DNA of 15,096 nucleotides from an uncultured Bacillota bacterium (GCA_937890735.1 CALACZ010000123.1:1-15096); one strand, 5' to 3'; numbered from the stretch's first letter, positions 5,410 through 12,936 are shown. Numbers and translations are program-made. Notes: generated by a model from the sequence alone, not told the origin.

Positions 5410-8400
5410 TTATTTTTTGAGGAGCTTGGCGAAGCGCATCAGGATCTGCGCGATCTCGGCGCGGGTCGCGCCGGACTGCGGGGCAAGCGCGGAGGTGCTG
5501 CGCCCGGAGATGAGACCAGCGTTCACTGCCCAAGCCATTGCGCTGCGAGCCCACGGGCTGACAGACGATGCGTCGGCGTAGCCGGACAGGTCCTCAGAGG
5601 CGCTGACATCCAGACCGCAGTGCTGTGCGTAGCGGTACAGGATGACGGCGAGCTGCTCGCGGGTGATGCCGGCATTCGGGGCGAAGCGGGAAGCGCCCAC
5701 GCCGTCCACGATGCCGTTTTCAGCCGCCCAGGCGACGGCGCTTTCATACCACGCGCCGCGGCTCAGATCAGAGAAGCTGTGCGCGGCGTCCGCGTCGGGG
5801 CTGCCTGCCATGCGGTGCAGGATCGTGACGAGCATGGCGCGCGTTGCGGAGGCGTCCGGGGAGAACGTGCGGCTGTCTGTGCCGCCCATGATGCCGTTTT
5901 CGGCGACATACTCGACGGCGTCGGAGAACCAGTGCGAGGACTTCACATCGTCAAAACGCGCTCTCACGCTCTCACCGGCACTCTCACCGGCGGCGTCGCC
6001 GTCTTTGCGGACAGAGGGCTTGCCGGCGCTGCCGGAGGGCTTCGTCGAGCCGCCGGAGGTATTGCCGCCGGTGGCGGGCAGGGTGACGTCATAGGTCTGC
6101 GTCTCGAACGCTTTGTTCTCGAACACTGCCGTCCAGCGACCAAGCCCGGTCGCAGTGGCGGTCGGCTCAGTGATGACCGCATAGGTCGCGTTGGCGGTCT
6201 CGGAATCCTCGCCGCCGTCATTCGCCGTGCAGGTACGCACTGCGGTGCAGGTGGTGTGGCGCTCGTTCCAGGTGTAGGTCACGTCGCCCCAGGTATGACC
6301 CGTGGCGGGGATGGTCTCTGTGATCAGCTGACCACAGACCGCGCAGGTGTAGGTCTTTGTACCGGCTTCCGCATGGGTCGCCGCTTTGGTGATCGTCTCG
6401 CCATTCTGGTCCGGGGTGTGATGCCCGTTTTCCGTGGGGCAGTCCACATAGTAGAAGCGGATCACGTCCTTGTCCCGGATCAGATACTGATCCAGTCTTG
6501 CGTAGGTCGTCTCATTCAGCATCGGCATCTGACCGTTCACCGTGTACATCCAGCCGGACCAGATGCCGTGCGCCGCGTCGCCCGCAGCCAGGGTGTGGTT
6601 GTTGCTGTCGGTGACGGAGGTGATGTAGCTGCTGTCGACGCAGGTGTACCCGGCTTTGCTCAGCACGTCGAGCAGGGCGTCGGAGGCGTACTTATACGCG
6701 TTGCTGCGGCAGGTGTAGGTGTCGGTGAGATCGGTGAAGGCGCTGTCAAATTCGCTGCCCGCAACTTGGACGGTGACGGTGATGTCCTTCACGTTTGGGT
6801 CATCAATGCCCGTCGTGCCCTTGACGGTCACGACAGTCTCGACGGGCTGCTTGTAGAACCGGGCGAACTGAGCATACTTCGGGTCGCTTTTAAACTTTTC
6901 GTAGTACTTGCCGTAAACGGCGTGGGTCAGGAGGCTGTCGATCTTGACGGGGGTGTTGTACTCGGGGAACGACAGAGCCTCACCGTGGGTATCGCCCGGA
7001 TCGCGGGCGATCAGCAGAGTCTCGTGATTGATGACCCCATTGACGCTGGAGCGGAAGGTGCGGTACTTTTCGTGTGCTTCCCAGCCGTCAAATTTGTCTA
7101 CCTTGACGCCGACGTTCCTGGCGTTGACGACGCCGCGGAGGAATTTATAGCCCTGTCCATCATCGGTCGGAACGATCTCAACAAACGGCTGAAGGTCGCC
7201 GGTGATGCTGTCACGGCTGGTGTTCGCCTTGCGGATGCCTTCCCAGTACACAGCCTCGGTGCAGACCCTGCTCATGAAGGCTGCCGCGTCATTCAGCTCC
7301 TGCTGCGTGAGCGCCTTGACGGTGACGGGGATCTCAAGTTTTGCAAGCACGGGCATATTGGCATAGTCCTTGCCTGTGCCGCCCGGGCGGCGCAGAATGC
7401 TGACGGTGATGGTGACGTTGGCGTCATCATCGCCGGGCAGCGGGCGGTAGACCGTCAGGCGCGCCTGATTGCCCACAGTTGCCGACTCGATCACGGCTTC
7501 ATTGCTGCTGGTGATGAAGATCGGGGTGTATTTGCCGTCAAAGTCCTTGTAGGCTTCCAGCTCGCTGACATCTTTCGTGGTGGGGAATTGAATGTCACCG
7601 GTAACGGCAGCCTTGTTGATCGCAGTACCCGTTGCCGGGTCGGTCAGTGCGCCGTCCGCGCCAAAGATGGTGTCCAGCAGGGTCTTGTAGTAGTCATCGT
7701 GCGTCCCGCCGGTGCCCTTGACCGTTACGGTGTAGACGTGCGTGACGGTCAGATCGTTGCGACCGTTGTAGATGAGCGTCAGGGTAAGCGTCACATTCGT
7801 GTCCTCTGTCGGCAGTGTGACGGTCGCCTTATATGGCGCATAATACCCGGCACTGTAGCTGTTGTCCTCTGCGATCGCGATGACATTCTCGTGACTGCTC
7901 CCCCACTCCGCAGTCAGGCACATCTCCAGATCGTCCGACTCATCATAGTCCACCGCGGACGCATCCACGCCCGCCTTCAGCGGATACCTCTGTAGAGTGG
8001 TCAGGTCGGTCACATCATTGATCGCTGTGGGAATGGCTGCGTCAATGCGGTCAGCAACGGCGGCGAGCGCAGCCTTGGCTTTGTTACCATCCAGAGGAAT
8101 GCTGAAATTGGGGGCGGTCGATTCCTTTGTGTAGACCAGAGCCTTCTCGTTGGTATAGCTCAGCACGACCGTCGGGCGGATATAGATATGGGAAGAAGGA
8201 ATCAGCTTGCTGTCATCCCATTTATAGTGGATCGTTCCATCCTTGTCGATGCTTGCCGTTCCGCCAGTGTAGCCGCTGCCTGTAACAGCTTCCTTGAACT
8301 CCGCGGTCACATCCGTGATGCCCGCCTCGGTCAGCGTGTCACGAATCATCTCTAGCGCGTTTTCATCCAAGCCAAATTCGGGGAAATAGTTCTTGTTGAT

Positions 8401-10329
8401 CGCCCTCTCAGCAGCGGTGAGCCTGGCGTCGGCGGCTTCATCCGCAGCCTTTTCCTCCTCAGTTCGGTTATCCGTCCAGAGAGCGTAGAGGGTCGCCGTG
8501 CTGTCGCCGTAAGACGCAGTGTTCGTATAATCCGCATTATTCGCATATGCAACCGTGGTCGAGCTGCTGTAAGTACCCCAGCCGGCGAAGAGATAGCCTC
8601 TGCGGGTGAAGGTGCAGTCCGGCAGGTTGATCGTTGTGCCGGACGCGAACTGGACGTTTTCCATCGTGCCCGTGCCGCCGTTGGCGCTGAAGCTGAGCGT
8701 GATCTGATAGTCGCGCCATCTTGCGTAGAGCGTCGTGTTCTCGTTAAACACGGTCGTGTCATCGACCCGATCACCGCCGTCATCCTTGGTCGTATACCAG
8801 CCCTCGAACACCTTGCCGCTCCTGGACACACTCGGCAAAGAGCCGTATGCGGTGTTCTTTGCGATGGCTTTAGAGGTCGTCCAGCAGTAGCCGCCATTGG
8901 CGTCAAAGGTAATGGTCACCGCTTCTGCCCAGTGGGCGTACAGGGTCTTGACGTCCTGAGCATCTGCTGCGGTATACTCATAGTAGTTGTAGCCGTTTTT
9001 GTACGCGTTTCCGCCCTCGGCTGCGTCAAACCAGCCCAGGAAGAGATAGCCCTCGCGGACGGGGTCATTCAGGCTTGTGGAATACTCGCTCTCCGCAGCC
9101 TTCAAATAGTCGTATCTGCTGCCAACCGAGCCGTAGTAGGTCATTTTCTCAGCACCGTCGTAGTTGAGGTCGACCGTAACAGTGACCGCGTTCGGCAGCC
9201 ACGCGGCATATTTCGTGACGGTGCCGCCGTTCTCGCTGGTCAGATTTTTCACGACCGCGCCTGCGGCGTCGCCGCTCGTGGAGGAACTGTAGTTCGCCCA
9301 GCCGTTGAACGCATAGCCCGGACGGGTGAAGCCGCTCTGCGGCAACGTCACGTCTTGATCGTATGATACGTTCTTGATGGGCTCGACCTCGCCTGTACCG
9401 CCGTTTGCATCAAAAACGATGGTATAGGTGATGGGTGTCCATTTGGCGGCAAAGGTCGTATTGTCAGAGATGACGGTGCCAGCCGTCAGCTCTTCTTTGT
9501 CGCTGTACCAGCCGTCAAACGTGTAGCCGGTCTTGCTCGGGTCGGCGGGAATGTTCAGCGCGCCGATGGGTGCGTTCTGCGCAACATTGACCGTTGTGAC
9601 CGTCTTGTCGCCGTTCATGAACGTGACCGTAAAGGCGTCCGCCCACACGGCGTAGAGGTCCATCGCCTCTGTCACACTGTCAATGGATGCGCCGTCGAAA
9701 TAGGCGACCTCGCCGCTCTCCGTCGTTGCCCAACCGGCAAAGACCTTGCCCTCGGCGGTGAAGGTGTTGGCTCTCAGCGTGCCGCTGCCGCCATAGATAT
9801 TCTGGGTGACGGTCTCGCTGCCGTTGTGGAACGTGATCGTCACGCCACTGCCACAGGTGAAGCCCCGAAGGTAGACGCAGTCGCTGCCTTCAGCCGAAAA
9901 ATAATCTTTCGTATAAACGACCGTCAGGACATCGCCGCTTTTCGCTTCGACCTCCAGCGGCGTCCAATCGATCTCGCCGCTCGCGTCCGCAACAAGCGCG
10001 GCGCTGCCGAGCGTGATGTTGAGCTTATCGCACTTGGCTTCCGACGAGACCTTGTATTCAAACGTCAGGTTTGCGTCACCCGTAAAGGTGAGCTGCAAAA
10101 TGCTGCTGGAGCTGTTTTTGTCTTTGTTGCCGCTCATCAGGACATCTTCGCTGTCCAGCGTTGTGACCATCCATTTATTCGTGCTGTTGGGGCTGCCCGG
10201 CTCTGTTTCCGCGATGACGGGCAGACCGTCAAAGAAGCTGTCAAATGTCGCCGCTGCCGCCAGGGCGGTGGGCATGAGTCCCAGCACGAGCACCACTGCC
10301 AGCAGCAGGGACACGATCCGTTTTTTCAT
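5410..10329 (-). CDS. Large SLH-anchored surface protein with B-repeats and a transcobalamin-like DUF4430 domain
   Basis: The 1639-residue product starts with a signal peptide (1-25, KKR then a hydrophobic stretch, ALA-A site). Residues 26-160 form an unassigned beta-rich region. Six Listeria/Bacteroides-type (InlB B-repeat, Flg_new) repeats follow at about 162-230, 232-299, 301-379, 381-468, 470-539 and 541-619, each with an F(D/E)GW-like core and a closing LYA(x)W. A charged linker (620-645) leads to regions resembling atypical bacterial Ig-like domains (about 700-1010) and an unassigned segment (1011-1205). Residues 1208-1297 match DUF4430, the transcobalamin C-terminal-like family, with WSGWMYTVNGQMP and a DKDVIRFYY end. 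A CAVC-type module (1301-1420), a Gly/Ser linker and three SLH domains (about 1458-1500, 1518-1562, 1583-1630) end the chain; SLH domains bind pyruvylated wall polymers. The protein should be wall-anchored and outward-facing. An AAAGG site lies nine bases before ATG 10327-10329. Ligand is unknown. Confidence 0.92.
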   Translation of the reverse strand: MKKRIVSLLLAVVLVLGLMPTALAAAATFDSFFDGLPVIAETEPGSPNSTNKWMVTTLDSEDVLMSGNKDKNSSSSILQLTFTGDANLTFEYKVSSEAKCDKLNITLGSAALVADASGEIDWTPLEVEAKSGDVLTVVYTKDYFSAEGSDCVYLRGFTCGSGVTITFHNGSETVTQNIYGGSGTLRANTFTAEGKVFAGWATTESGEVAYFDGASIDSVTEAMDLYAVWADAFTVTFMNGDKTVTTVNVAQNAPIGALNIPADPSKTGYTFDGWYSDKEELTAGTVISDNTTFAAKWTPITYTIVFDANGGTGEVEPIKNVSYDQDVTLPQSGFTRPGYAFNGWANYSSSTSGDAAGAVVKNLTSENGGTVTKYAAWLPNAVTVTVDLNYDGAEKMTYYGSVGSRYDYLKAAESEYSTSLNDPVREGYLFLGWFDAAEGGNAYKNGYNYYEYTAADAQDVKTLYAHWAEAVTITFDANGGYCWTTSKAIAKNTAYGSLPSVSRSGKVFEGWYTTKDDGGDRVDDTTVFNENTTLYARWRDYQITLSFSANGGTGTMENVQFASGTTINLPDCTFTRRGYLFAGWGTYSSSTTVAYANNADYTNTASYGDSTATLYALWTDNRTEEEKAADEAADARLTAAERAINKNYFPEFGLDENALEMIRDTLTEAGITDVTAEFKEAVTGSGYTGGTASIDKDGTIHYKWDDSKLIPSSHIYIRPTVVLSYTNEKALVYTKESTAPNFSIPLDGNKAKAALAAVADRIDAAIPTAINDVTDLTTLQRYPLKAGVDASAVDYDESDDLEMCLTAEWGSSHENVIAIAEDNSYSAGYYAPYKATVTLPTEDTNVTLTLTLIYNGRNDLTVTHVYTVTVKGTGGTHDDYYKTLLDTIFGADGALTDPATGTAINKAAVTGDIQFPTTKDVSELEAYKDFDGKYTPIFITSSNEAVIESATVGNQARLTVYRPLPGDDDANVTITVSILRRPGGTGKDYANMPVLAKLEIPVTVKALTQQELNDAAAFMSRVCTEAVYWEGIRKANTSRDSITGDLQPFVEIVPTDDGQGYKFLRGVVNARNVGVKVDKFDGWEAHEKYRTFRSSVNGVINHETLLIARDPGDTHGEALSFPEYNTPVKIDSLLTHAVYGKYYEKFKSDPKYAQFARFYKQPVETVVTVKGTTGIDDPNVKDITVTVQVAGSEFDSAFTDLTDTYTCRSNAYKYASDALLDVLSKAGYTCVDSSYITSVTDSNNHTLAAGDAAHGIWSGWMYTVNGQMPMLNETTYARLDQYLIRDKDVIRFYYVDCPTENGHHTPDQNGETITKAATHAEAGTKTYTCAVCGQLITETIPATGHTWGDVTYTWNERHTTCTAVRTCTANDGGEDSETANATYAVITEPTATATGLGRWTAVFENKAFETQTYDVTLPATGGNTSGGSTKPSGSAGKPSVRKDGDAAGESAGESVRARFDDVKSSHWFSDAVEYVAENGIMGGTDSRTFSPDASATRAMLVTILHRMAGSPDADAAHSFSDLSRGAWYESAVAWAAENGIVDGVGASRFAPNAGITREQLAVILYRYAQHCGLDVSASEDLSGYADASSVSPWARSAMAWAVNAGLISGRSTSALAPQSGATRAEIAQILMRFAKLLKK

Positions 10330-10411
10330 GTCGATTTTCCTTTCTTCCTTACAATATTATTTTATATAAAGCCCCGGAGGGGCAGAAAGCACCCTTTTTG
10401 CCGGACAGACG

Positions 10412-10455
10412 AAAAAACGCCCACCCGCCGCTCCCAAAGGAGCGGCGAATGGGCG
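10412..10455 (-). terminator. Intrinsic terminator after the DUF2292 gene
   Basis: An 8-bp inner stem (10427-10434 with 10439-10446) and a 6-bp outer stem (10418-10423 with 10450-10455), separated by a symmetric 3x3 internal loop, run into six U on the minus strand (10412-10417). It ends the riboswitch-controlled transcript about 80 bases before the SLH-protein start. Confidence 0.87.
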
Positions 10456-10502
10456 TCGGTTCTTCCAATCAGCCCTGCCTCACAGCCGCCTGCGGTATGC
10501 AG

Positions 10503-10661
10503 TTATTTCTCACTCAGCTTTTCGCTGCGCGTCGCCTCAAGCTGGACGGGCTTGCCCGCGCGCATGACCACGCGCAGCTCGCCGTATTCCACCCGGCGCA
10601 TCGCTTCAATGACCCGTTTCTCCGGCTCGGTCAGATGCAGCGCCGTCTCGTGTTTTTCCAC
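10503..10661 (-). CDS. Small DUF2292 (YezD-like) protein
   Basis: This 52-codon gene is easy to miss. From GTG 10659-10661 it reads MEKHETALHLTEPEKRVIEA, continues MRRVEYGELRVVMRAGKPVQ, then LEATRSEKLSEK and TAA. The pattern LTxxEKxxIExxRxxxYGExRVxxxxGKPVxxE is that of the DUF2292 family, which includes B. subtilis YezD; the function is unknown. Start choice: AAAGGAAGG (complement of 10670-10678) is eight bases before this GTG, while an in-frame GTG four codons upstream overlaps the site. The gene stands alone between the attenuator of a cobalamin riboswitch and a strong terminator. Control by cobalamin is therefore expected, with expression falling when the cofactor is plentiful. The protein is too short for an enzyme and looks cytosolic. 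Confidence 0.85.
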   Translation of the reverse strand: MEKHETALHLTEPEKRVIEAMRRVEYGELRVVMRAGKPVQLEATRSEKLSEK

Positions 10662-10681
10662 GGAGGACACCTTCCTTTCGC

Positions 10682-10701
10682 CGCCTGCCGCCGCGCAGGC
10701 G
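10682..10701 (-). promoter_or_regulatory. Small hairpin between attenuator and DUF2292 ribosome binding site
   Basis: Arms 10682-10688 and 10695-10701 pair perfectly over 7 bp with a 6-base loop. The hairpin begins right after the seven-U tract of the attenuator and ends three bases before the ribosome binding site, so it may affect translation or protect the 5' end of a processed transcript. Confidence 0.45.
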
Positions 10702-10702
10702 C

Positions 10703-10736
10703 AAAAAAACCGCGCGGGCGCACCGAACCCGCACGG
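10703..10736 (-). terminator. Riboswitch attenuator (intrinsic terminator in the leader)
   Basis: A 9-bp stem with one G-U pair (10710-10718 with 10728-10736) is followed by seven U on the minus strand (10703-10709). It lies between the cobalamin aptamer and the DUF2292 start. The loop TTCGG can pair with CCGAA upstream (near 10760), a possible antiterminator contact. Placement fits transcriptional attenuation on ligand binding. Confidence 0.82.
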
Positions 10737-10787
10737 AAATGGACGCAGTAACTGCGTAGCTTCGGCTGCGGTGACGGCACAGGCACA

Positions 10788-10914
10788 GGGCAGCGCTCAG
10801 CGTATCTGACTTATCCCCGCGCGGGTGCTTCCCTTTTACGCGGGGCTTCACAGTGACCGGCTCGCGGGGCTTTGCACCCCATTCCGCCTGCGGGTCGCCC
10901 CGCACGTTCTGCCC
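10788..10914 (-). promoter_or_regulatory. Cobalamin riboswitch aptamer
   Basis: The minus strand shows the ordered conserved parts of a B12 aptamer. P1 closes with GGGCAG (complement of 10909-10914) and CTGCCC (complement of 10788-10793). A GCGGG/CCCGC hairpin with a GCGA loop follows. Next come AGGCGGAA and GGGGTGCAAAGCCCC (complement of 10866-10880), matching the family's GGTGnAAAnCC core. CCGGTCACTGTGA (about 10848-10860) matches CCGCCACTGTGA. A CCCCGCG/CGCGGGG stem follows, then the B12 box AAGTCAGATAC (complement of 10802-10812). At about 127 bases it is compact compared with the roughly 200-base class found before many transport genes. The exact class and ligand form (adenosyl- versus hydroxo-/methylcobalamin) need covariance scoring. 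Confidence 0.87.
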
Positions 10915-10954
10915 AAAAATATGTAATTGCTCCGCCGTGAGCGGATACATTCAT

Positions 10955-10982
10955 ACTATATCAGATATTGCGAAAAATGCAA
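10955..10982 (-). promoter_or_regulatory. Extended -10 promoter driving the cobalamin riboswitch transcript
   Basis: On the minus strand TATAGT (complement of 10955-10960) is preceded by TGA, an extended -10 element, and TTGCAT lies 16 bases further upstream (complement of 10977-10982). Transcription would start near 10948, about 35 bases before the aptamer. It is divergent from the promoter at 11042-11070. Confidence 0.7.
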
Positions 10983-11041
10983 CCGCATTTTTGCCTTTTT
11001 CGGCAAAAGTTCGCGAAGCGGTTCGGGTTCGCCGCGGGCGG

Positions 11042-11070
11042 TTGTCAGGCGGCGGGATGTGTGCTATAAT
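11042..11070 (+). promoter_or_regulatory. Strong sigma-A promoter of the COG2509 operon
   Basis: TTGTCA (11042-11047) and a perfect TATAAT (11065-11070) are separated by 17 bases. Transcription near 11077 would leave a leader of about 32 bases before the first gene. Confidence 0.88.
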
Positions 11071-11108
11071 AACGGCTGAAAACTGCGCAAGCGGGGAGGG
11101 GAGCGGTC

Positions 11109-11393
11109 ATGCAGGAGCTGTTTTTGCCGGTGCTGCACAGCTTTGAAAACAACAATATCTTTACCGGCAGCTACGGGACGCTGCGCTTTCGCATCGTGCC
11201 CGCCATCACCATGAAAACGCCCAAGGAAGTCGATTTTGACGCCAGCAGTATGACCGCCGAGGTCTGGCATGGCGCATTTTGCTACAAAAAAAGCACCATC
11301 GAGGACACAAGGACGTTTCCGCTCAGCCACGAGGGGCTGGAGCAGATGCGCGCCTGGCTTCTGGAACACGGCAAGGAGGATACAGAATCATGA
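11109..11393 (+). CDS. Unrecognised 94-residue protein translationally coupled to COG2509 flavoprotein
   Basis: I do not assign this protein to a named family. It is a soluble-looking 94-residue chain starting MQELFLPVLHSFENNNIFTG with the segments GSYGTLRFRIVP, KTPKEVDFDASSM and EVWHGAFCYKKS, and an acidic C-terminus. There is no signal peptide or membrane segment, and only one cysteine. A GGAGG site (11095-11099) lies nine bases before ATG 11109 and a strong promoter lies upstream. Its stop overlaps the next gene's start in ATGA (11390-11393), so the two proteins are made together; a small partner or regulator of the flavoprotein is an inference. Codon use resembles its neighbours. Confidence 0.8.
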   Translation: MQELFLPVLHSFENNNIFTGSYGTLRFRIVPAITMKTPKEVDFDASSMTAEVWHGAFCYKKSTIEDTRTFPLSHEGLEQMRAWLLEHGKEDTES

Positions 11394-12760
11394 AGTATGA
11401 CGTGCTCATCATCGGCGCAGGTCCGGGCGGCATCTTTACCGCCTATGAGCTCAGCCACAAAGACCCGGCGCTCAGGATCGCCGTGCTGGAATGCGGCGGC
11501 GAGCTGCGTGAGCGCCGCTGCCCCATCGACGGCGACAAGATCAAAAGCTGCATCCACTGCAAGACCTGCGCCATTATGAACGGCTTTGGCGGCGCAGGCG
11601 CGTTTTCAGACGGCAAATACAATATCACAAATGAGTTTGGCGGCACGCTGTACCGCTACATCGGCAAAGCCCGCGCGCTGGAGCTGATGCACTATGTGGA
11701 CGAGATCAACGTCGCCTACGGCGGCGGCAAAACAAAGCTCTACTCCACCGCCAACACCGCCTTTAAGACCGAGTGCCTGCGCAATAACCTCCATCTGCTC
11801 GACGCGTCCGTGCGCCATCTCGGCACGGATATTAACTACGAGGTGCTGACGAATCTCTATCACGATCTCAAGAGCCGCGTGGACTTTTACTTCCACACGC
11901 CGGTCGAGCACGTTGCAAAGATCGACGGCGGCTACGAGGTGTTCACGCCCAAGGGGACGTTTTCCGGCACGCAGTGCGTCATCTCCGTCGGGCGCAGCGG
12001 CAGCAAGTGGATGGAGTCCGTCTGCGACGAGCTGAAGATCCCCACGCTCTCCAACCGCGTGGACATCGGCGTGCGCGTGGAGCTGCCGGCGGAGGTGTTC
12101 CAGCACATCACCGACGAGCTGTATGAGAGCAAGATCGTCTACAAGACCGAAAAATATCAGGATCTCGTGCGCACGTTCTGCATGAACCCCAAGGGCGCGG
12201 TCGTGAACGAGAACACGAACGGCATCGTCACCGTCAACGGGCACAGCTATGAAGACCCCGCCCGCCAGACGCAGAATACGAACTTTGCGCTGCTGGTGTC
12301 CAAGCATTTTACCGAGCCGTTCAAGGACAGCAACGGCTACGGCGAGTCCATCGCGCGGCTTTCCAATATGCTCGGCGGCGGCGTGATCGTGCAGCGCTTC
12401 GGTGATCTCATTCGCGGGCAGCGCAGCACCGAAAAGCGGCTCGACAAGGCGTTTATCACGCCCACGCTCGCGGCGACGCCGGGCGACCTGAGCCTGGTCA
12501 TGCCCAAGCGCATCCTGGACGGCATCATCGAGATGATCTACGCACTCGACAAGATCGCCCCCGGCACGGCGAACGACGACACGCTGCTGTACGGCGTGGA
12601 GGTCAAGTTCTACAATATGGAGGTCGCGCTGGACGAGCATCTGGAAACGCGGCACAAGGGCTTGTTTGTCATCGGCGACGGCAGCGGCGTGACGCACTCG
12701 CTCTCGCACGCGTCCGCCAGCGGCATTTTCGTTGCGCGGCACATTCTCGGCATTCTGTAA
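11390..12760 (+). CDS. FAD-dependent protein, COG2509 family (uncharacterised dehydrogenase)
   Basis: The 456-residue protein begins MKYDVLIIGAGPGGIFTAYE, a Rossmann dinucleotide-binding fold with GAGPGG at 9-14 and the acidic residue Glu34 at the end of beta-2. It has the COG2509 hallmark CPIDG near 44-48, a CIHCKTC motif (54-60) and GFGGAGAFSDGKYN (65-78), and ends with the FAD-binding motif GLFVIGDGSGVTHSLSHASASG (424-445). COG2509 proteins are widespread in anaerobes; the substrate is unknown. The CxxCxxC group could bind metal or an Fe-S cluster or act in redox, which is inference. Start ATG 11390 follows AAGGAGGA (11373-11380) and overlaps the upstream 94-residue gene. The stop TAA (12758-12760) is part of the TAAA repeat flanking a MITE-like insertion. 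The long minus-strand frame over this gene is a shadow. Confidence 0.92.
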   Translation: MKYDVLIIGAGPGGIFTAYELSHKDPALRIAVLECGGELRERRCPIDGDKIKSCIHCKTCAIMNGFGGAGAFSDGKYNITNEFGGTLYRYIGKARALELMHYVDEINVAYGGGKTKLYSTANTAFKTECLRNNLHLLDASVRHLGTDINYEVLTNLYHDLKSRVDFYFHTPVEHVAKIDGGYEVFTPKGTFSGTQCVISVGRSGSKWMESVCDELKIPTLSNRVDIGVRVELPAEVFQHITDELYESKIVYKTEKYQDLVRTFCMNPKGAVVNENTNGIVTVNGHSYEDPARQTQNTNFALLVSKHFTEPFKDSNGYGESIARLSNMLGGGVIVQRFGDLIRGQRSTEKRLDKAFITPTLAATPGDLSLVMPKRILDGIIEMIYALDKIAPGTANDDTLLYGVEVKFYNMEVALDEHLETRHKGLFVIGDGSGVTHSLSHASASGIFVARHILGIL

Positions 12761-12761
12761 A

Positions 12762-12922
12762 GGCAACACCGCACAATTGCGTCGGCGCGCTTCGGCGGAT
12801 CTTTTCCGCCAATTCTGCGGTTTGAAAAGTTTGAAATACACAAAGTATTCCTGCACTTTTCAAACCTTGACTTGACGAAAAATCTCTTGCCGAATCTGCT
12901 TGCCGAATTGTGCGGTGCTGCC
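12762..12922. mobile_element. MITE-like inverted-repeat element, 161 bp
   Basis: Terminal inverted repeats of 18 bases (12762-12779 and 12905-12922) match at 16 positions, beginning GGCAACACCGC and GGCAGCACCGC. The element is flanked on both sides by TAAA (12758-12761 and 12923-12926), consistent with a 4-bp target duplication. Inside is a second perfect 12-bp inverted repeat (12819-12830 with 12855-12866) and a 10-base direct repeat CTTGCCGAAT (12886-12895, 12899-12908). No protein is encoded, so movement would need a transposase supplied in trans. It sits between the COG2509 stop codon and that gene's terminator. The family is not recognised. Confidence 0.75.
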
Positions 12923-12936
12923 TAAAGAAATAAAAG

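Noticed and set aside
5620..7995. Plus-strand open frame of 791 codons opposite the SLH gene
   Set aside because: The opposite frame encodes recognisable SLH and DUF4430 domains; the translation here is low-complexity Gly/Ala/Val/Arg/Asp without motifs or a ribosome binding site.
9826..10809. Plus-strand open frame of 327 codons over the SLH start, DUF2292 gene and riboswitch leader
   Set aside because: It crosses signal-peptide coding sequence, two terminators and a structured leader on the other strand, and has no recognisable domain.
11606..12856. Minus-strand open frame of 416 codons opposite the COG2509 gene
   Set aside because: It runs through the COG2509 gene and starts inside the MITE-like element; no motif or ribosome binding site supports it.
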